Below are positions 1 to 7,713 of a stretch of 64,000 nucleotides of DNA, piece by piece. The notes under the pieces are model-generated. The model saw only the letters and a program-made list of their open reading frames with translations. It was not told where the DNA came from and ran no database searches. The DNA comes from Bacteroides ovatus (GTDB taxonomy: Bacteria > Bacteroidota > Bacteroidia > Bacteroidales > Bacteroidaceae), in assembly GCF_001314995.1 (NCBI RefSeq), contig NZ_CP012938.1, positions 2,728,001 through 2,792,000 on the forward strand, read 5' to 3'. Each line of letters begins with the position of its first letter. The first letter of the stretch is position 1. The position numbers and the translations under genes were made by a program.

Positions 1-1057
1 TGTTTTTTCTTCGCTCGCGTATTTGCTCCAAAGTGCGCAAATTACCAATAGCAGGCAAATCGTGTTTGCGGGTATCTTTTAAGAATGTCCATGCATATTC
101 GGATGCAATAGCCGAATCGCGCATTAGCGGTAATCGTGAACTGCGTTTTCCGGTTTCTACCGAATCAGCAAACAGGTCACACAACACGTCTATATTCTTG
201 CCGCCGAAAGGTTTCTCTACACGGATGGTCTGATTGACACCGTGTAGGTCGACAACAGCAGTATTGAAGTCATGCGTCATACGCACAACCCCTTTTGTAC
301 CTATAATATCTACATACGAATTATGTGTCTGGTCTTTAGATAATTGCCCATAAACAAATCCTTGGGTAATATCAAAAACGACCCCATTTTGAAAAGTTCC
401 GTGACATTGCACCCACCAAGGATCTTTGTAGTTCCACATATTCACTCCCTGGGCATTCCATGTTCTATAATCACATCCTGCATACCAACGGGTAATATCT
501 ACGTAGTGCATTCCACAATCATGGAAAGCAGGTCCCTCATACTCATGACCTTCACCTGGTGCCAAGCCGGGAGTCATGTGACAAATACGAATAATAGCCA
601 GCTCTCCGATTTCCCCTTGCTGGATATATTCCTTCATTAAATTATGATACCAGGAATTTCGCAGATACAGATTTACCGTAGAAATGAGATTTGTGTTTTC
701 TGTCATTTCTACAACTTTCCACTCATTTTCCATTGTATCTGCAACTGGTTTTTCTGAAATAATGTGTTTGCCGTAACGAATAGCTTTTTCTATTTGTTCC
801 ATCCGCGAGTCAGCCAAAGTGAAAAGCCCGACTACCTGCACACTTTCATCCTCAAAAATCTTTTGATTATCTTCTACTATAATAGAGTTAGGGGAAAGCT
901 TTTTAGCCAACTGACGTGATGCCGGATCGGTATCACAAATATAAGCAATATTCCACCGATCACTTTTAGTCATCGCTTCCCAGTAGAATCTTCCCATCCT
1001 ACCAAAACCGATAATTCCAACTTTAATTCTCGTGTCTACTGAAGATTGCGTGTTCAT
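1..1057 (-). CDS. Gfo/Idh/MocA-family NAD(P)-dependent oxidoreductase, C-terminus outside window
   Basis: Open frame of about 352 codons on the minus strand from ATG at 1057, running off the left edge. An N-terminal Rossmann fold shows the dinucleotide motif GFGRMG at residues 17-22 and the family hallmark SEKP at residues 101-104, whose Lys is the usual catalytic residue. Further on, HDCGMHYVDI supplies the His/Asp region of the substrate site. No signal peptide is evident, so it is probably cytoplasmic. Such enzymes oxidise or reduce sugar hydroxyls; the substrate cannot be read from sequence. It lies downstream of the TPR regulator on the same strand. I recall that a gene cluster at the equivalent place in B. 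thetaiotaomicron was described as acting through 3-keto-glycosides; this is memory, not shown here. A possible -7 box TAGATTTG lies at 1143-1150. Confidence 0.85.
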   Translation of the reverse strand, partial: MNTQSSVDTRIKVGIIGFGRMGRFYWEAMTKSDRWNIAYICDTDPASRQLAKKLSPNSIIVEDNQKIFEDESVQVVGLFTLADSRMEQIEKAIRYGKHIISEKPVADTMENEWKVVEMTENTNLISTVNLYLRNSWYHNLMKEYIQQGEIGELAIIRICHMTPGLAPGEGHEYEGPAFHDCGMHYVDITRWYAGCDYRTWNAQGVNMWNYKDPWWVQCHGTFQNGVVFDITQGFVYGQLSKDQTHNSYVDIIGTKGVVRMTHDFNTAVVDLHGVNQTIRVEKPFGGKNIDVLCDLFADSVETGKRSSRLPLMRDSAIASEYAWTFLKDTRKHDLPAIGNLRTLEQIRERRKN

Positions 1058-1296
1058 AATTAAACATAGTGAATTTAAGTACAAATAATAGATAAAACAT
1101 CAACTTCTAACTACCAAACTGATGAGCTAAAAACTGATATTGCAAATCTAGCCAAATAAATAACGGCTTATTTGACTTACACTACTTTATGTAGATATAA
1201 AAATAGCATTTTTCACTATTAATCAACAACTTAGCTAACTTGACACATCAAAAAAATGTAGATGATTTGGAAAGTATTATAATGTTAAAATGATAA

Positions 1297-2961
1297 TTAT
1301 GTCTCTTGTGTTGAACTAATTTTCATAATTTCATTCTCAAATTCATCCCTGTCGACGGCTGCCTTATTTCTCATTTTCGTACGATAATTATAAACCGTAC
1401 TTGTAGAGCAACGGAGAAAGTTCGCTATCTTTCCACTATCCGTAATACCCAAGCGTAATAAAGCATAAATACGAAGTTCCCTATTCAATAAAGCGTCCGG
1501 TTTTAAAATAATTTTCTCTTCATCTTTCAACAGAGCGTTAAAATCAGAAACAAAAGTAGGATACAAACCCAAGAAGACCTTATCAAAACGAGTGTATAAA
1601 GCGCTAAGTTCATCGTCGATAAGCGCAGATGATTTTAGCTTCTTAATCAGTTCATCATAGTATTTATTAATAGCTATTTTATACAGCATATTCTGATATT
1701 TCTCCATTTTATGGATATAGCTAAAGCATACATCAAAGAATTCGGCTATATAATATTCCTTTATACTATTAATTTCGCACAACTGATTATTTGTATCATT
1801 CAGCTGGCTGTTCATGCTATTCAGCTTGTTGTTCAATCGCAAAAGTTCCTCATTACTCTGTGCCAATGCCTGTTTTATTTTCAACGTCTTTTTCATCTGA
1901 ATATAGATGAAAAGCACCAACAGGACTAAAAGAAAAAGGATAATACTTGTAGAAATAAGAAAAGTAGTCAGATGCGACCGTGATCTGGCCTGCTCCGCCT
2001 GATAAGCTGTATTAATAATAGAATTAAATTTATAAATTTCGATGGCACGGAAATGAATACCGGAAGATATAACGTCATCGATAGCAGACTGTGTAAATTT
2101 AAAGGCATCAGCTAAATTCTGTTCATCATAGGCTATCAATGCAAGAGATTGCAGGGATGCATTTTCCCGCGTAGCATTCCGGGTATCGGCTATTGCCGAC
2201 AACATCAGGTATTTTTTTTCCTCATCATACTTTTTCTGATGGTGACATAACCTAGAATACGAATGAGTTATCATGGCATAATTAGGCGTCCCCACTTCTT
2301 CAATCTCCAACAGTTCCTTAAAAATCTCTTTCGATTTCAATGTATCACGCCAAATATAATAAGAAGCCTGGGACATTCGATAATCCCAAGAAGTGTGGTC
2401 AATGAGGGCAAACAGAGAATCTTGATAAGCAGCCTGCTGCTTACCATACAGATTATTGGCGACAGAAATCGAATAGTGTCCCCAAAAACTGGAATAAGTT
2501 TGATAATAGTTTATTAATAAATCTCTGGGAAGTTCTGAAGTCTTTATACTTTTCAAAATAATCTCCGCTTCGCGGAACCTGCCACACATCGAATATAAAA
2601 GGCTAAGATGTAAAGACGACTGGTTGGTGAAATAAGGTCTATTCAACTGGCGGGAAATCTCAATATTGCGATCAACATAATGGATGGCTGAATCAATATG
2701 AAACTTTTTATATTCATTATATAACCGTAGATTGATTCTATATTCTCCTTCAAGAGTCAAACCGGGACTTCTCAACATACATTTTATCCGGTTTATCCGA
2801 TCCTCTTTCTCTTTAACAAAGACGTGTTTTTCATCTATCACTCTACGCAAAGAATCAGTCAATAGTTTCAACTCATTATTTGCATAAAGAACACTGCCAA
2901 TTCCCAAAGCAATCAGCAGAAGCAAAAACCTCTTCTTTAGAAAACAATAGTTGAATTTCAT
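1297..2961 (-). CDS. Membrane-anchored TPR transcriptional regulator (DUF6377-like)
   Basis: A 554-residue protein with a signal/anchor segment at residues 10-28, a helical repeat region resembling tetratricopeptide repeats to about residue 325, a clear membrane span at 331-354, a coiled-coil stretch rich in N, L and Q at about 357-400, and a C-terminal helix-turn-helix at about 501-533 (GITDSGKIANFLRCSTSTVY). This matches a Bacteroidetes family of one-component membrane regulators that I recall as DUF6377. The repeats would sense a signal on the outer face of the inner membrane and the C-terminus would bind DNA. The gene precedes the oxidoreductase at the left edge on the same strand and probably controls that locus. 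Its predicted -7 box (2973-2980) leaves only about five untranslated bases before the ATG. Confidence 0.75.
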   Translation of the reverse strand: MKFNYCFLKKRFLLLLIALGIGSVLYANNELKLLTDSLRRVIDEKHVFVKEKEDRINRIKCMLRSPGLTLEGEYRINLRLYNEYKKFHIDSAIHYVDRNIEISRQLNRPYFTNQSSLHLSLLYSMCGRFREAEIILKSIKTSELPRDLLINYYQTYSSFWGHYSISVANNLYGKQQAAYQDSLFALIDHTSWDYRMSQASYYIWRDTLKSKEIFKELLEIEEVGTPNYAMITHSYSRLCHHQKKYDEEKKYLMLSAIADTRNATRENASLQSLALIAYDEQNLADAFKFTQSAIDDVISSGIHFRAIEIYKFNSIINTAYQAEQARSRSHLTTFLISTSIILFLLVLLVLFIYIQMKKTLKIKQALAQSNEELLRLNNKLNSMNSQLNDTNNQLCEINSIKEYYIAEFFDVCFSYIHKMEKYQNMLYKIAINKYYDELIKKLKSSALIDDELSALYTRFDKVFLGLYPTFVSDFNALLKDEEKIILKPDALLNRELRIYALLRLGITDSGKIANFLRCSTSTVYNYRTKMRNKAAVDRDEFENEIMKISSTQET

Positions 2962-2972
2962 AATAGTAATAG

Positions 2973-2980
2973 CAAAGATA
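2973..2980 (-). promoter_or_regulatory. -7 promoter box of the TPR regulator
   Basis: The minus strand reads TATCTTTG, an exact match to the Bacteroides TAnnTTTG box. The expected start is near 2966-2968, only a few bases upstream of the ATG at 2961. The -33 region would fall inside the terminator of the preceding ribosomal operon. Confidence 0.5.
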
Positions 2981-2982
2981 AC

Positions 2983-3021
2983 AAAAAAAAGCGATTTATT
3001 CGTTCAGAACAAATCGCTTTT
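2983..3021 (-). terminator. Rho-independent terminator of rpsF-rpsR-rplI
   Basis: AAAAGCGATTT (2987-2997) pairs with AAATCGCTTTT (3011-3021) around a 13-base loop. On the minus strand the stem is followed by a run of T. It lies just after the rplI stop. Confidence 0.8.
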
Positions 3022-3043
3022 CATATATGAAGTAAATTTGCTC

Positions 3044-3487
3044 TTATTCAGCAACTACCTCGAAAGGAATTTCTACCGAAACCTCCTTGTGAAGCTTAAC
3101 GATAGCCTTGTAGCTACCAACTTCTTTCACAGCGTCTTTTACAACGATGATCTTTCTGTCAACTTCATGACCCAGTTTAGACAATGCTTCAGCAATCTGG
3201 ATGTTACCAACAGAACCGAAGATAGTACCGGTTGAGCTAACTTTAGTTGCAATAGTCAAAGAAACGCCTTCCAGCTTAGCCGCCATAGCCTCAGCATCTT
3301 TCTTGATTTTCTCAAGTTTGTGAGCGCGCTGTTTCAGTTCTTCAGCCAACATTTTCTTTGCAGAAGGAGAAGCGATGACAGCTTTTCCAGTCGGGATCAG
3401 ATAATTACGACCGTATCCGGATTTCACGTTTACGATATCGTTCTTATAACCCAAGTTTACTACGTCTTCTTTCAATATAATTTCCAT
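3044..3487 (-). CDS. rplI: 50S ribosomal protein L9
   Basis: A 147-residue protein, the normal L9 length. It opens with MEIILKEDVVNLGYKNDIV and carries the conserved GYGRNYLIPTGKA motif at about residues 24-36 that binds 23S rRNA, followed by the long connecting helix and a C-terminal domain with GSVG. It belongs to the large ribosomal subunit, at the L1 stalk base. It is the last gene of the rpsF-rpsR-rplI operon, 14 bases after rpsR, and a terminator follows. Nothing unusual is seen. Confidence 0.98.
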   Translation of the reverse strand: MEIILKEDVVNLGYKNDIVNVKSGYGRNYLIPTGKAVIASPSAKKMLAEELKQRAHKLEKIKKDAEAMAAKLEGVSLTIATKVSSTGTIFGSVGNIQIAEALSKLGHEVDRKIIVVKDAVKEVGSYKAIVKLHKEVSVEIPFEVVAE

Positions 3488-3501
3488 ACTTTTCCTCCTT
3501 C

Positions 3502-3774
3502 TTATTTCATCATGTCAGTTACATAAGGCAGCAATGCCAAGTGACGAGCTCTCTTCACAGCCTGCGCGATACGACGTTGGAACTTCAAAGAAGTACCTGT
3601 AATACGACGCGGAAGAATTTTTCCTTGTTCATTCAAGAATTTCTTCAAGAATTCAGGATCTTTGTAATCGATATACCTAATACCACTCTTTTTGAAACGG
3701 CAGTATTTTTTCTTCTTAACATCTACTGACGGCGGAGTCAAATATCTGATTTCTGATTGAACTTGTTGTGCCAT
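3502..3774 (-). CDS. rpsR: 30S ribosomal protein S18
   Basis: A 90-residue basic protein with the S18 signature [20 protein letters not shown], then the conserved [34 protein letters not shown] segment (positions 52-84 approximately). It binds the platform of the small subunit next to S6. It sits two bases from the end of rpsF, so the two are translated together, in keeping with the S6:S18 heterodimer. Confidence 0.98.
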   Translation of the reverse strand: MAQQVQSEIRYLTPPSVDVKKKKYCRFKKSGIRYIDYKDPEFLKKFLNEQGKILPRRITGTSLKFQRRIAQAVKRARHLALLPYVTDMMK

Positions 3775-3776
3775 GA

Positions 3777-4121
3777 TTAATCCTCCTTTTTGTTTGATTT
3801 AACACTTCTTCTTTTTGCAGCGTATTCAGCAGCATACTTATCCATCTTGAAAGTCAAGAAACGGATTACGCGTTCATCACGACGGAAATTAATTTCCAGC
3901 TTGTCAATTACAGTAGGATCTGCATTGAACTCAATCAGTTGATAAAAACCTGTAGACTTTTTCTGAATTGGGTAAGCCAATTTCTTCAGTCCCCAGTTTT
4001 CTTCATTAATAATCTCAGCACCTTCAGCTTGAAGAACGCCTTTGAATTTTTCTACCGCTTCCTTCATCTGAACATCAGATAAAACGGGAGTTAAAATGAA
4101 AACGGTTTCGTATTGATTCAT
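3777..4121 (-). CDS. rpsF: 30S ribosomal protein S6
   Basis: A 114-residue S6 protein starting [16 protein letters not shown], with the ferredoxin-like fold and the typical [19 protein letters not shown] motif near residues 42-60. The C-terminal tail is basic ([14 protein letters not shown]), as usual for Bacteroidetes. S6 is a platform protein of the 30S subunit and binds S18 encoded next door. It is the first gene of the operon, with a well-formed promoter directly upstream at 4169-4199. Confidence 0.98.
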   Translation of the reverse strand: MNQYETVFILTPVLSDVQMKEAVEKFKGVLQAEGAEIINEENWGLKKLAYPIQKKSTGFYQLIEFNADPTVIDKLEINFRRDERVIRFLTFKMDKYAAEYAAKRRSVKSNKKED

Positions 4122-4168
4122 ACTTCGTTTAATTAAATAAATAAATTATTTGATTTTAAATGCGGGTG

Positions 4169-4199
4169 CAAAGTTAGACATTTTATTTTGAACTACAAA
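4169..4199 (-). promoter_or_regulatory. Promoter of rpsF-rpsR-rplI
   Basis: On the minus strand TTTG (4196-4199) and TAACTTTG (4169-4176) are separated by 19 bases, the canonical -33/-7 spacing of the Bacteroides housekeeping sigma factor. The start should be near 4163, about 40 bases before the ATG. Confidence 0.85.
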
Positions 4200-4249
4200 T
4201 ATTTAATCTTTTTTTGTATCCGAAGATAGGATTTATCCGGGAAGAGACT

Positions 4250-4257
4250 TACCTTTG
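4250..4257 (+). promoter_or_regulatory. -7 box of the marR gene
   Basis: TACCTTTG followed by C is an exact TAnnTTTG(C) box. Transcription should begin near 4263, so an upstream in-frame TTG at 4255, which lies inside this box, cannot be the translation start. No clear -33 TTTG is found at the right spacing. Confidence 0.7.
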
Positions 4258-4281
4258 CAAAGTTGTTTAAACAATAATTTC

Positions 4282-4728
4282 ATGATAGAGCAATTTAATT
4301 TCGACATTCGACTTATATTTGCCATATTAAATGGCAAAGTTTCTGCGGCAATCAACCGGAAACTGTACCGTAACTTTCGTCAGAACGGATTGGAAATCAG
4401 TCCCGAACAATGGACGGTACTCATTTTCCTGTGGGAAAAAGACGGCGTGACGCAACAAGAGTTGTGTAATGCAACTTTTAAAGACAAGCCCAGCATGACC
4501 CGTTTGATAGATAATATGGAACGGCAACATCTTGTTGTGCGCATTTCCGATAAAAAAGACCGCCGCACCAACCTGATCCATCTGACCAAAGACGGAAAAG
4601 AACTGGAGGAAAAAGCACGTGTCATTGCCGGACAGACTCTGAAAGAGGCTCTTCACGGTATCACTCTCGACGAATTGAGCATTGGACAGGAGGTACTGAA
4701 AAAGGTGTTCTACAATACAAAAGATTAG
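4282..4728 (+). CDS. MarR-family transcriptional regulator
   Basis: A 148-residue winged-helix protein. The ATG at 4282 (MIEQFNFDIR) is chosen because a TTG ten codons upstream falls within the -7 promoter box. The DNA-binding domain is typical: helix-turn-helix around GVTQQELCNATFKDKPSMTRLIDNME and the wing RISDKKDRRTNLIHLTKDG with the conserved D-x-R-D/R arginine pair. The protein should act as a dimer that is released from DNA by a small ligand or by oxidation. It stands alone, followed by the small membrane protein, and may regulate itself or that gene. Effector and targets are unknown. Confidence 0.9.
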   Translation: MIEQFNFDIRLIFAILNGKVSAAINRKLYRNFRQNGLEISPEQWTVLIFLWEKDGVTQQELCNATFKDKPSMTRLIDNMERQHLVVRISDKKDRRTNLIHLTKDGKELEEKARVIAGQTLKEALHGITLDELSIGQEVLKKVFYNTKD

Positions 4729-4868
4729 ATAGAAGAACTTCTCTCCAAATCATAAAATCCACTAAATCGTGCATTTATAATGGAATTTTTATCCAAATAA
4801 TTTCGCCCGTTAAAGAATTATGCTTTAATTTGTGACTGGAATATTATAATCTATTAAAATACACACAC

Positions 4869-5045
4869 ATGAAAGGTTTATTAAAGAACTTAGGATTGAT
4901 ATTAATCTTGGTCGGAGTAGTCATCCTGCTGGCTTGTTCCTTTACAGGAAATGTAAACAACAACGCCATCCTGGGTACTTCAGTAGTACTTGTAGTACTG
5001 GGACTCATTTCTTATATTGTTATTAATAAGAAGATCGCTGATTAA
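4869..5045 (+). CDS. Small two-span membrane protein, 58 residues
   Basis: Begins MKGLLKNLGLILILVGVVIL and ends INKKIAD. Two hydrophobic segments, residues 7-25 and 33-52, flank a short polar loop with NVNNN. Its lipobox-like LLAC at residues 20-23 sits inside the first span, so lipoprotein processing is possible but unlikely given the second span. The frame is fully open, has its own ATG, sits between marR and a clear terminator, and codon use matches its neighbours. I do not recognise a function. A small inner-membrane protein, possibly controlled by the adjacent MarR regulator, is the simplest reading. Confidence 0.75.
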   Translation: MKGLLKNLGLILILVGVVILLACSFTGNVNNNAILGTSVVLVVLGLISYIVINKKIAD

Positions 5046-5060
5046 TTTCGCAAAATCAAT

Positions 5061-5098
5061 AAAAAATCCCGGAAACGAATGTTCCCGGGATTTTTTAT
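5061..5098. terminator. Bidirectional terminator between the small membrane protein and rprY
   Basis: AAAAAATCCCGG (5061-5072) pairs with CCCGGGATTTTTT (5084-5096) around a loop of about 11 bases. T-runs occur in both directions, so it can end both the plus-strand transcript and rprXY. Confidence 0.85.
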
Positions 5099-5122
5099 TT
5101 GGAGTTATCTCAAACGCAATCA

Positions 5123-5824
5123 TTAAGATTCAACTTCCGGAGTAATCAGCTTATAGCCTTTTCCGTGAATATTGATAATTTCGATTGAATCGTCTTCTTT
5201 CAGGTGCTTACGCAATTTCGTGATATACACGTCCATACTACGGGCATTGAAATAGTTATCGTCAATCCAGATTGTTTTCAGAGCGAAGTCACGTTGCAAA
5301 ATCTCATTGGCATGTGCGCAAAGCAATCCGAGCAGTTCAGACTCTTTGGTAGTCAGCTTAGTTTGTTTGCCTTCTGACGACAGAATTTGTTTCTGTGTGT
5401 CGAAAGTAAACTTACCAATCTTATAGATATTGCTTTCTTTGTTCTTCTTTCCACGAACACGTCTCAAGATTGCTTCAATTCTGAATGTCAATTCTTCCAT
5501 ACTAAACGGTTTGGTGATATAATCATCCGCACCGATTTTAAAGCCTTCCAGGATATCTTCTTTCAGCGTTTTGGCCGTCAGGAAGATAATAGGAATTTCA
5601 GCATTTGCTGCACGGACATCCTGTGCCAGTGTGAAGCCGTCTTTTTTAGGCATCATCACGTCAAACACGCACAAGTCATATTTATTCTTCAAGAAAGCCT
5701 TATAACCGGCTTCTCCATCAGGATATAACTCAGCAGAATAACCTTTTGCCTGTAGATATTCTCTTAAAAGCATGCCAAGATTTTCGTCATCCTCGCACAA
5801 TAAAATACGCAGTTTCTCGTCCAT
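5123..5824 (-). CDS. rprY: RprY response regulator (OmpR/PhoB type)
   Basis: A 233-residue regulator. The receiver domain carries the acidic pair EDD at residues 11-13, the phosphoacceptor Asp55 in LCVFDVMMPK, and the conserved Thr/Lys of FLTAK and ITKPF. The C-terminal winged helix ends with ARSMDVYITKLRKHLK and IINIHGKGYKLI, typical of OmpR/PhoB. The sequence agrees closely with B. fragilis RprY as I remember it. It follows rprX by one base, so the two form one operon. RprXY was found through its effect on tetracycline resistance when expressed in E. coli; its natural role is thought to involve sodium or stress responses. Confidence 0.92.
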   Translation of the reverse strand: MDEKLRILLCEDDENLGMLLREYLQAKGYSAELYPDGEAGYKAFLKNKYDLCVFDVMMPKKDGFTLAQDVRAANAEIPIIFLTAKTLKEDILEGFKIGADDYITKPFSMEELTFRIEAILRRVRGKKNKESNIYKIGKFTFDTQKQILSSEGKQTKLTTKESELLGLLCAHANEILQRDFALKTIWIDDNYFNARSMDVYITKLRKHLKEDDSIEIINIHGKGYKLITPEVES

Positions 5825-5825
5825 A

Positions 5826-7382
5826 TCAATTATTTTTTAATAAAGGTAATGCAATAATAAATTTAGTTCCCACGTTCAGGTCGCTTTCCGCCCGGATGGT
5901 TCCCTTATGATCCAATATAATTTTTCTCACATAAGCCAATCCCAGTCCAAAGCCCTTCACATCGTGCAGATTACCCGTATGTACACGATAGAACTTTTCA
6001 AATATCTTTTTCAGGTTCTCTTTTTTGATACCGATACCATTATCCTGTATCGAAATCATCAGTTTACCCGACTCATTCCACGTTCTCACTTTCAGTTCCA
6101 GATCCTCTTCCGGTTTCTTATATTTCACCGCGTTATCCATCAGATTAAAGATTACATTCGTGATATGCATCTCGTCTGCAAATATAACAGGATCGGTGGC
6201 CTCAAGGTTCGATGTTATCTTACCATTATACCGTTCCACTTTCAGCGCAAAGGTATTGACAACTCCTGCTATTAATTCATTCGCATCAATCTCCTTCATC
6301 TTCAAAGTGGCCTTCTGACGTTCGAACATCGACATCTGGAGCACCTTTTCCACCTGGAAGCGCAAGCGCTTGGTTTCATCATTAATCACTCCCGATATAT
6401 GCTGGAACATCTGTGGAGATTTTCCCACCGCGGGATCTTTCAACATCTGGGCTGCTAATGAAATGGTAGATATCGGTGTTTTAAATTCGTGCGTCATATT
6501 ATTGATAAAGTCATTCTTCATTTCCGTCAGTTTCTTTTGCCGGAATACGATATAAATCGTAAAGATGAATGTCACTAACAATACCAGTGTAAATATCAGC
6601 GACGGAATCATGAAACTGATGGAGTCAAAGATATAATCTTTCTTCCCCGGAAAGTGCACTTTCAAGATACTCATTTTGGCAGGCGGGTCATTCTTGAACA
6701 ATGCCTGCTGATAAGCGTCTTCACTTCCCTTTGCCTCATAATCCGCACAACGGTAGACTTCCCTTCCGTCTTTGTCGATCACCGTAAAGTGATAAGGCAA
6801 ATCTATACTATTATTATATAAGCTCGATTTCAGATAGTCATCCAGTTCTTTAAACCGTACTCTGTCTCCAATCGACTTGTCACTTCCCCGGTAAATCATC
6901 TGCCAGGCCACTTCATCGAGTAATGCCCGTTGATACATATACCGATTCTTGATGGCTTCCACTAATGAACGCGAAGTTTCCGGAATGGTCTTTGTCCCCC
7001 TGTAAGGAGAAATCATAGCCTTCGGAAGCTCGGAGGGCTTAGTGGTCATCACTTTCAGCTCAAAATCCGAATATACTTTTCCATCCTTAGACTTCACTGT
7101 AAACCGCTGCGTTTGCTGAATCAAGTTGTCTTGTTGTATGGAAGCATTATTCGCAATCAGCGCTTTTCTTTCTGCTTCTGAAATATCTTCGATCAACCAA
7201 CGTCTGGTCTCTGCATATTCCACATCCTTGGAAACCTGATCCAGGCTATTGCGTACAGCCGAATCAAACTGTTCCTTACGGGTTTTCATCATTTCCTCTA
7301 TATAACTTACCTGCAAATACAGCAAGCTAAGGAAGGAAAGCCCCATTACAATACCTAATATCCAAATTGTTGACTTCTTCAT
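5826..7382 (-). CDS. rprX: RprX sensor histidine kinase
   Basis: A 518-residue membrane kinase. Span 1 is at residues 6-25, a periplasmic sensor domain of about 230 residues follows, span 2 is at 257-280, then the H-box MTHEFKTPIS with phospho-acceptor His298. The ATPase domain has the N-box NVIFNLMDNAVKY, G1 DNGIGI and G2 GFGLGLAYV. It should autophosphorylate and pass phosphate to RprY, encoded one base downstream. A -7 box TAAATTTG at 7522-7529 gives a leader of about 130 bases. The sensed signal is not evident. Confidence 0.92.
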   Translation of the reverse strand: MKKSTIWILGIVMGLSFLSLLYLQVSYIEEMMKTRKEQFDSAVRNSLDQVSKDVEYAETRRWLIEDISEAERKALIANNASIQQDNLIQQTQRFTVKSKDGKVYSDFELKVMTTKPSELPKAMISPYRGTKTIPETSRSLVEAIKNRYMYQRALLDEVAWQMIYRGSDKSIGDRVRFKELDDYLKSSLYNNSIDLPYHFTVIDKDGREVYRCADYEAKGSEDAYQQALFKNDPPAKMSILKVHFPGKKDYIFDSISFMIPSLIFTLVLLVTFIFTIYIVFRQKKLTEMKNDFINNMTHEFKTPISTISLAAQMLKDPAVGKSPQMFQHISGVINDETKRLRFQVEKVLQMSMFERQKATLKMKEIDANELIAGVVNTFALKVERYNGKITSNLEATDPVIFADEMHITNVIFNLMDNAVKYKKPEEDLELKVRTWNESGKLMISIQDNGIGIKKENLKKIFEKFYRVHTGNLHDVKGFGLGLAYVRKIILDHKGTIRAESDLNVGTKFIIALPLLKNN

Positions 7383-7521
7383 AGCAACAAAATTAACACT
7401 CCCTAATTAACACTCCTAATGCATTAACTTGATTTAACCGGAACTTCCCGGAAATTAACCGTAAGGAGCTATTTAGGTTGTATTCTGATTACTACAACAA
7501 TAAAACCCCTCCTTTGGTTTG

Positions 7522-7529
7522 CAAATTTA
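7522..7529 (-). promoter_or_regulatory. -7 box of rprXY
   Basis: The minus strand reads TAAATTTGC, an exact TAnnTTTG match in the 331-base gap between the EF-G gene and rprX. The gap otherwise holds the terminator at 7587-7624. Confidence 0.55.
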
Positions 7530-7586
7530 ATAAAAAATTAAATCTTCTCCTTGTGTTTTTCCATCTTTATTAATCATAGTTAAACA

Positions 7587-7624
7587 AAAACCGCCCCCTT
7601 TTACTTAAAAAAGGCGGCGGTTTT
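7587..7624 (-). terminator. Terminator of the EF-G2 gene
   Basis: AAAACCGCC (7587-7595) pairs with GGCGGTTTT (7616-7624), extended inward by CCTTTT/AAAAGG. Position and T-run fit the end of the minus-strand EF-G gene; the stem also has a T-tail on the plus strand. Confidence 0.8.
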
Positions 7625-7713
7625 AACGTTTTAGTTGATTCTTTATGCCTAACAGATGATAAATACCGAATATTATAGTGAATATTCAATCAATTATCAC
7701 CTATCATTTATAC

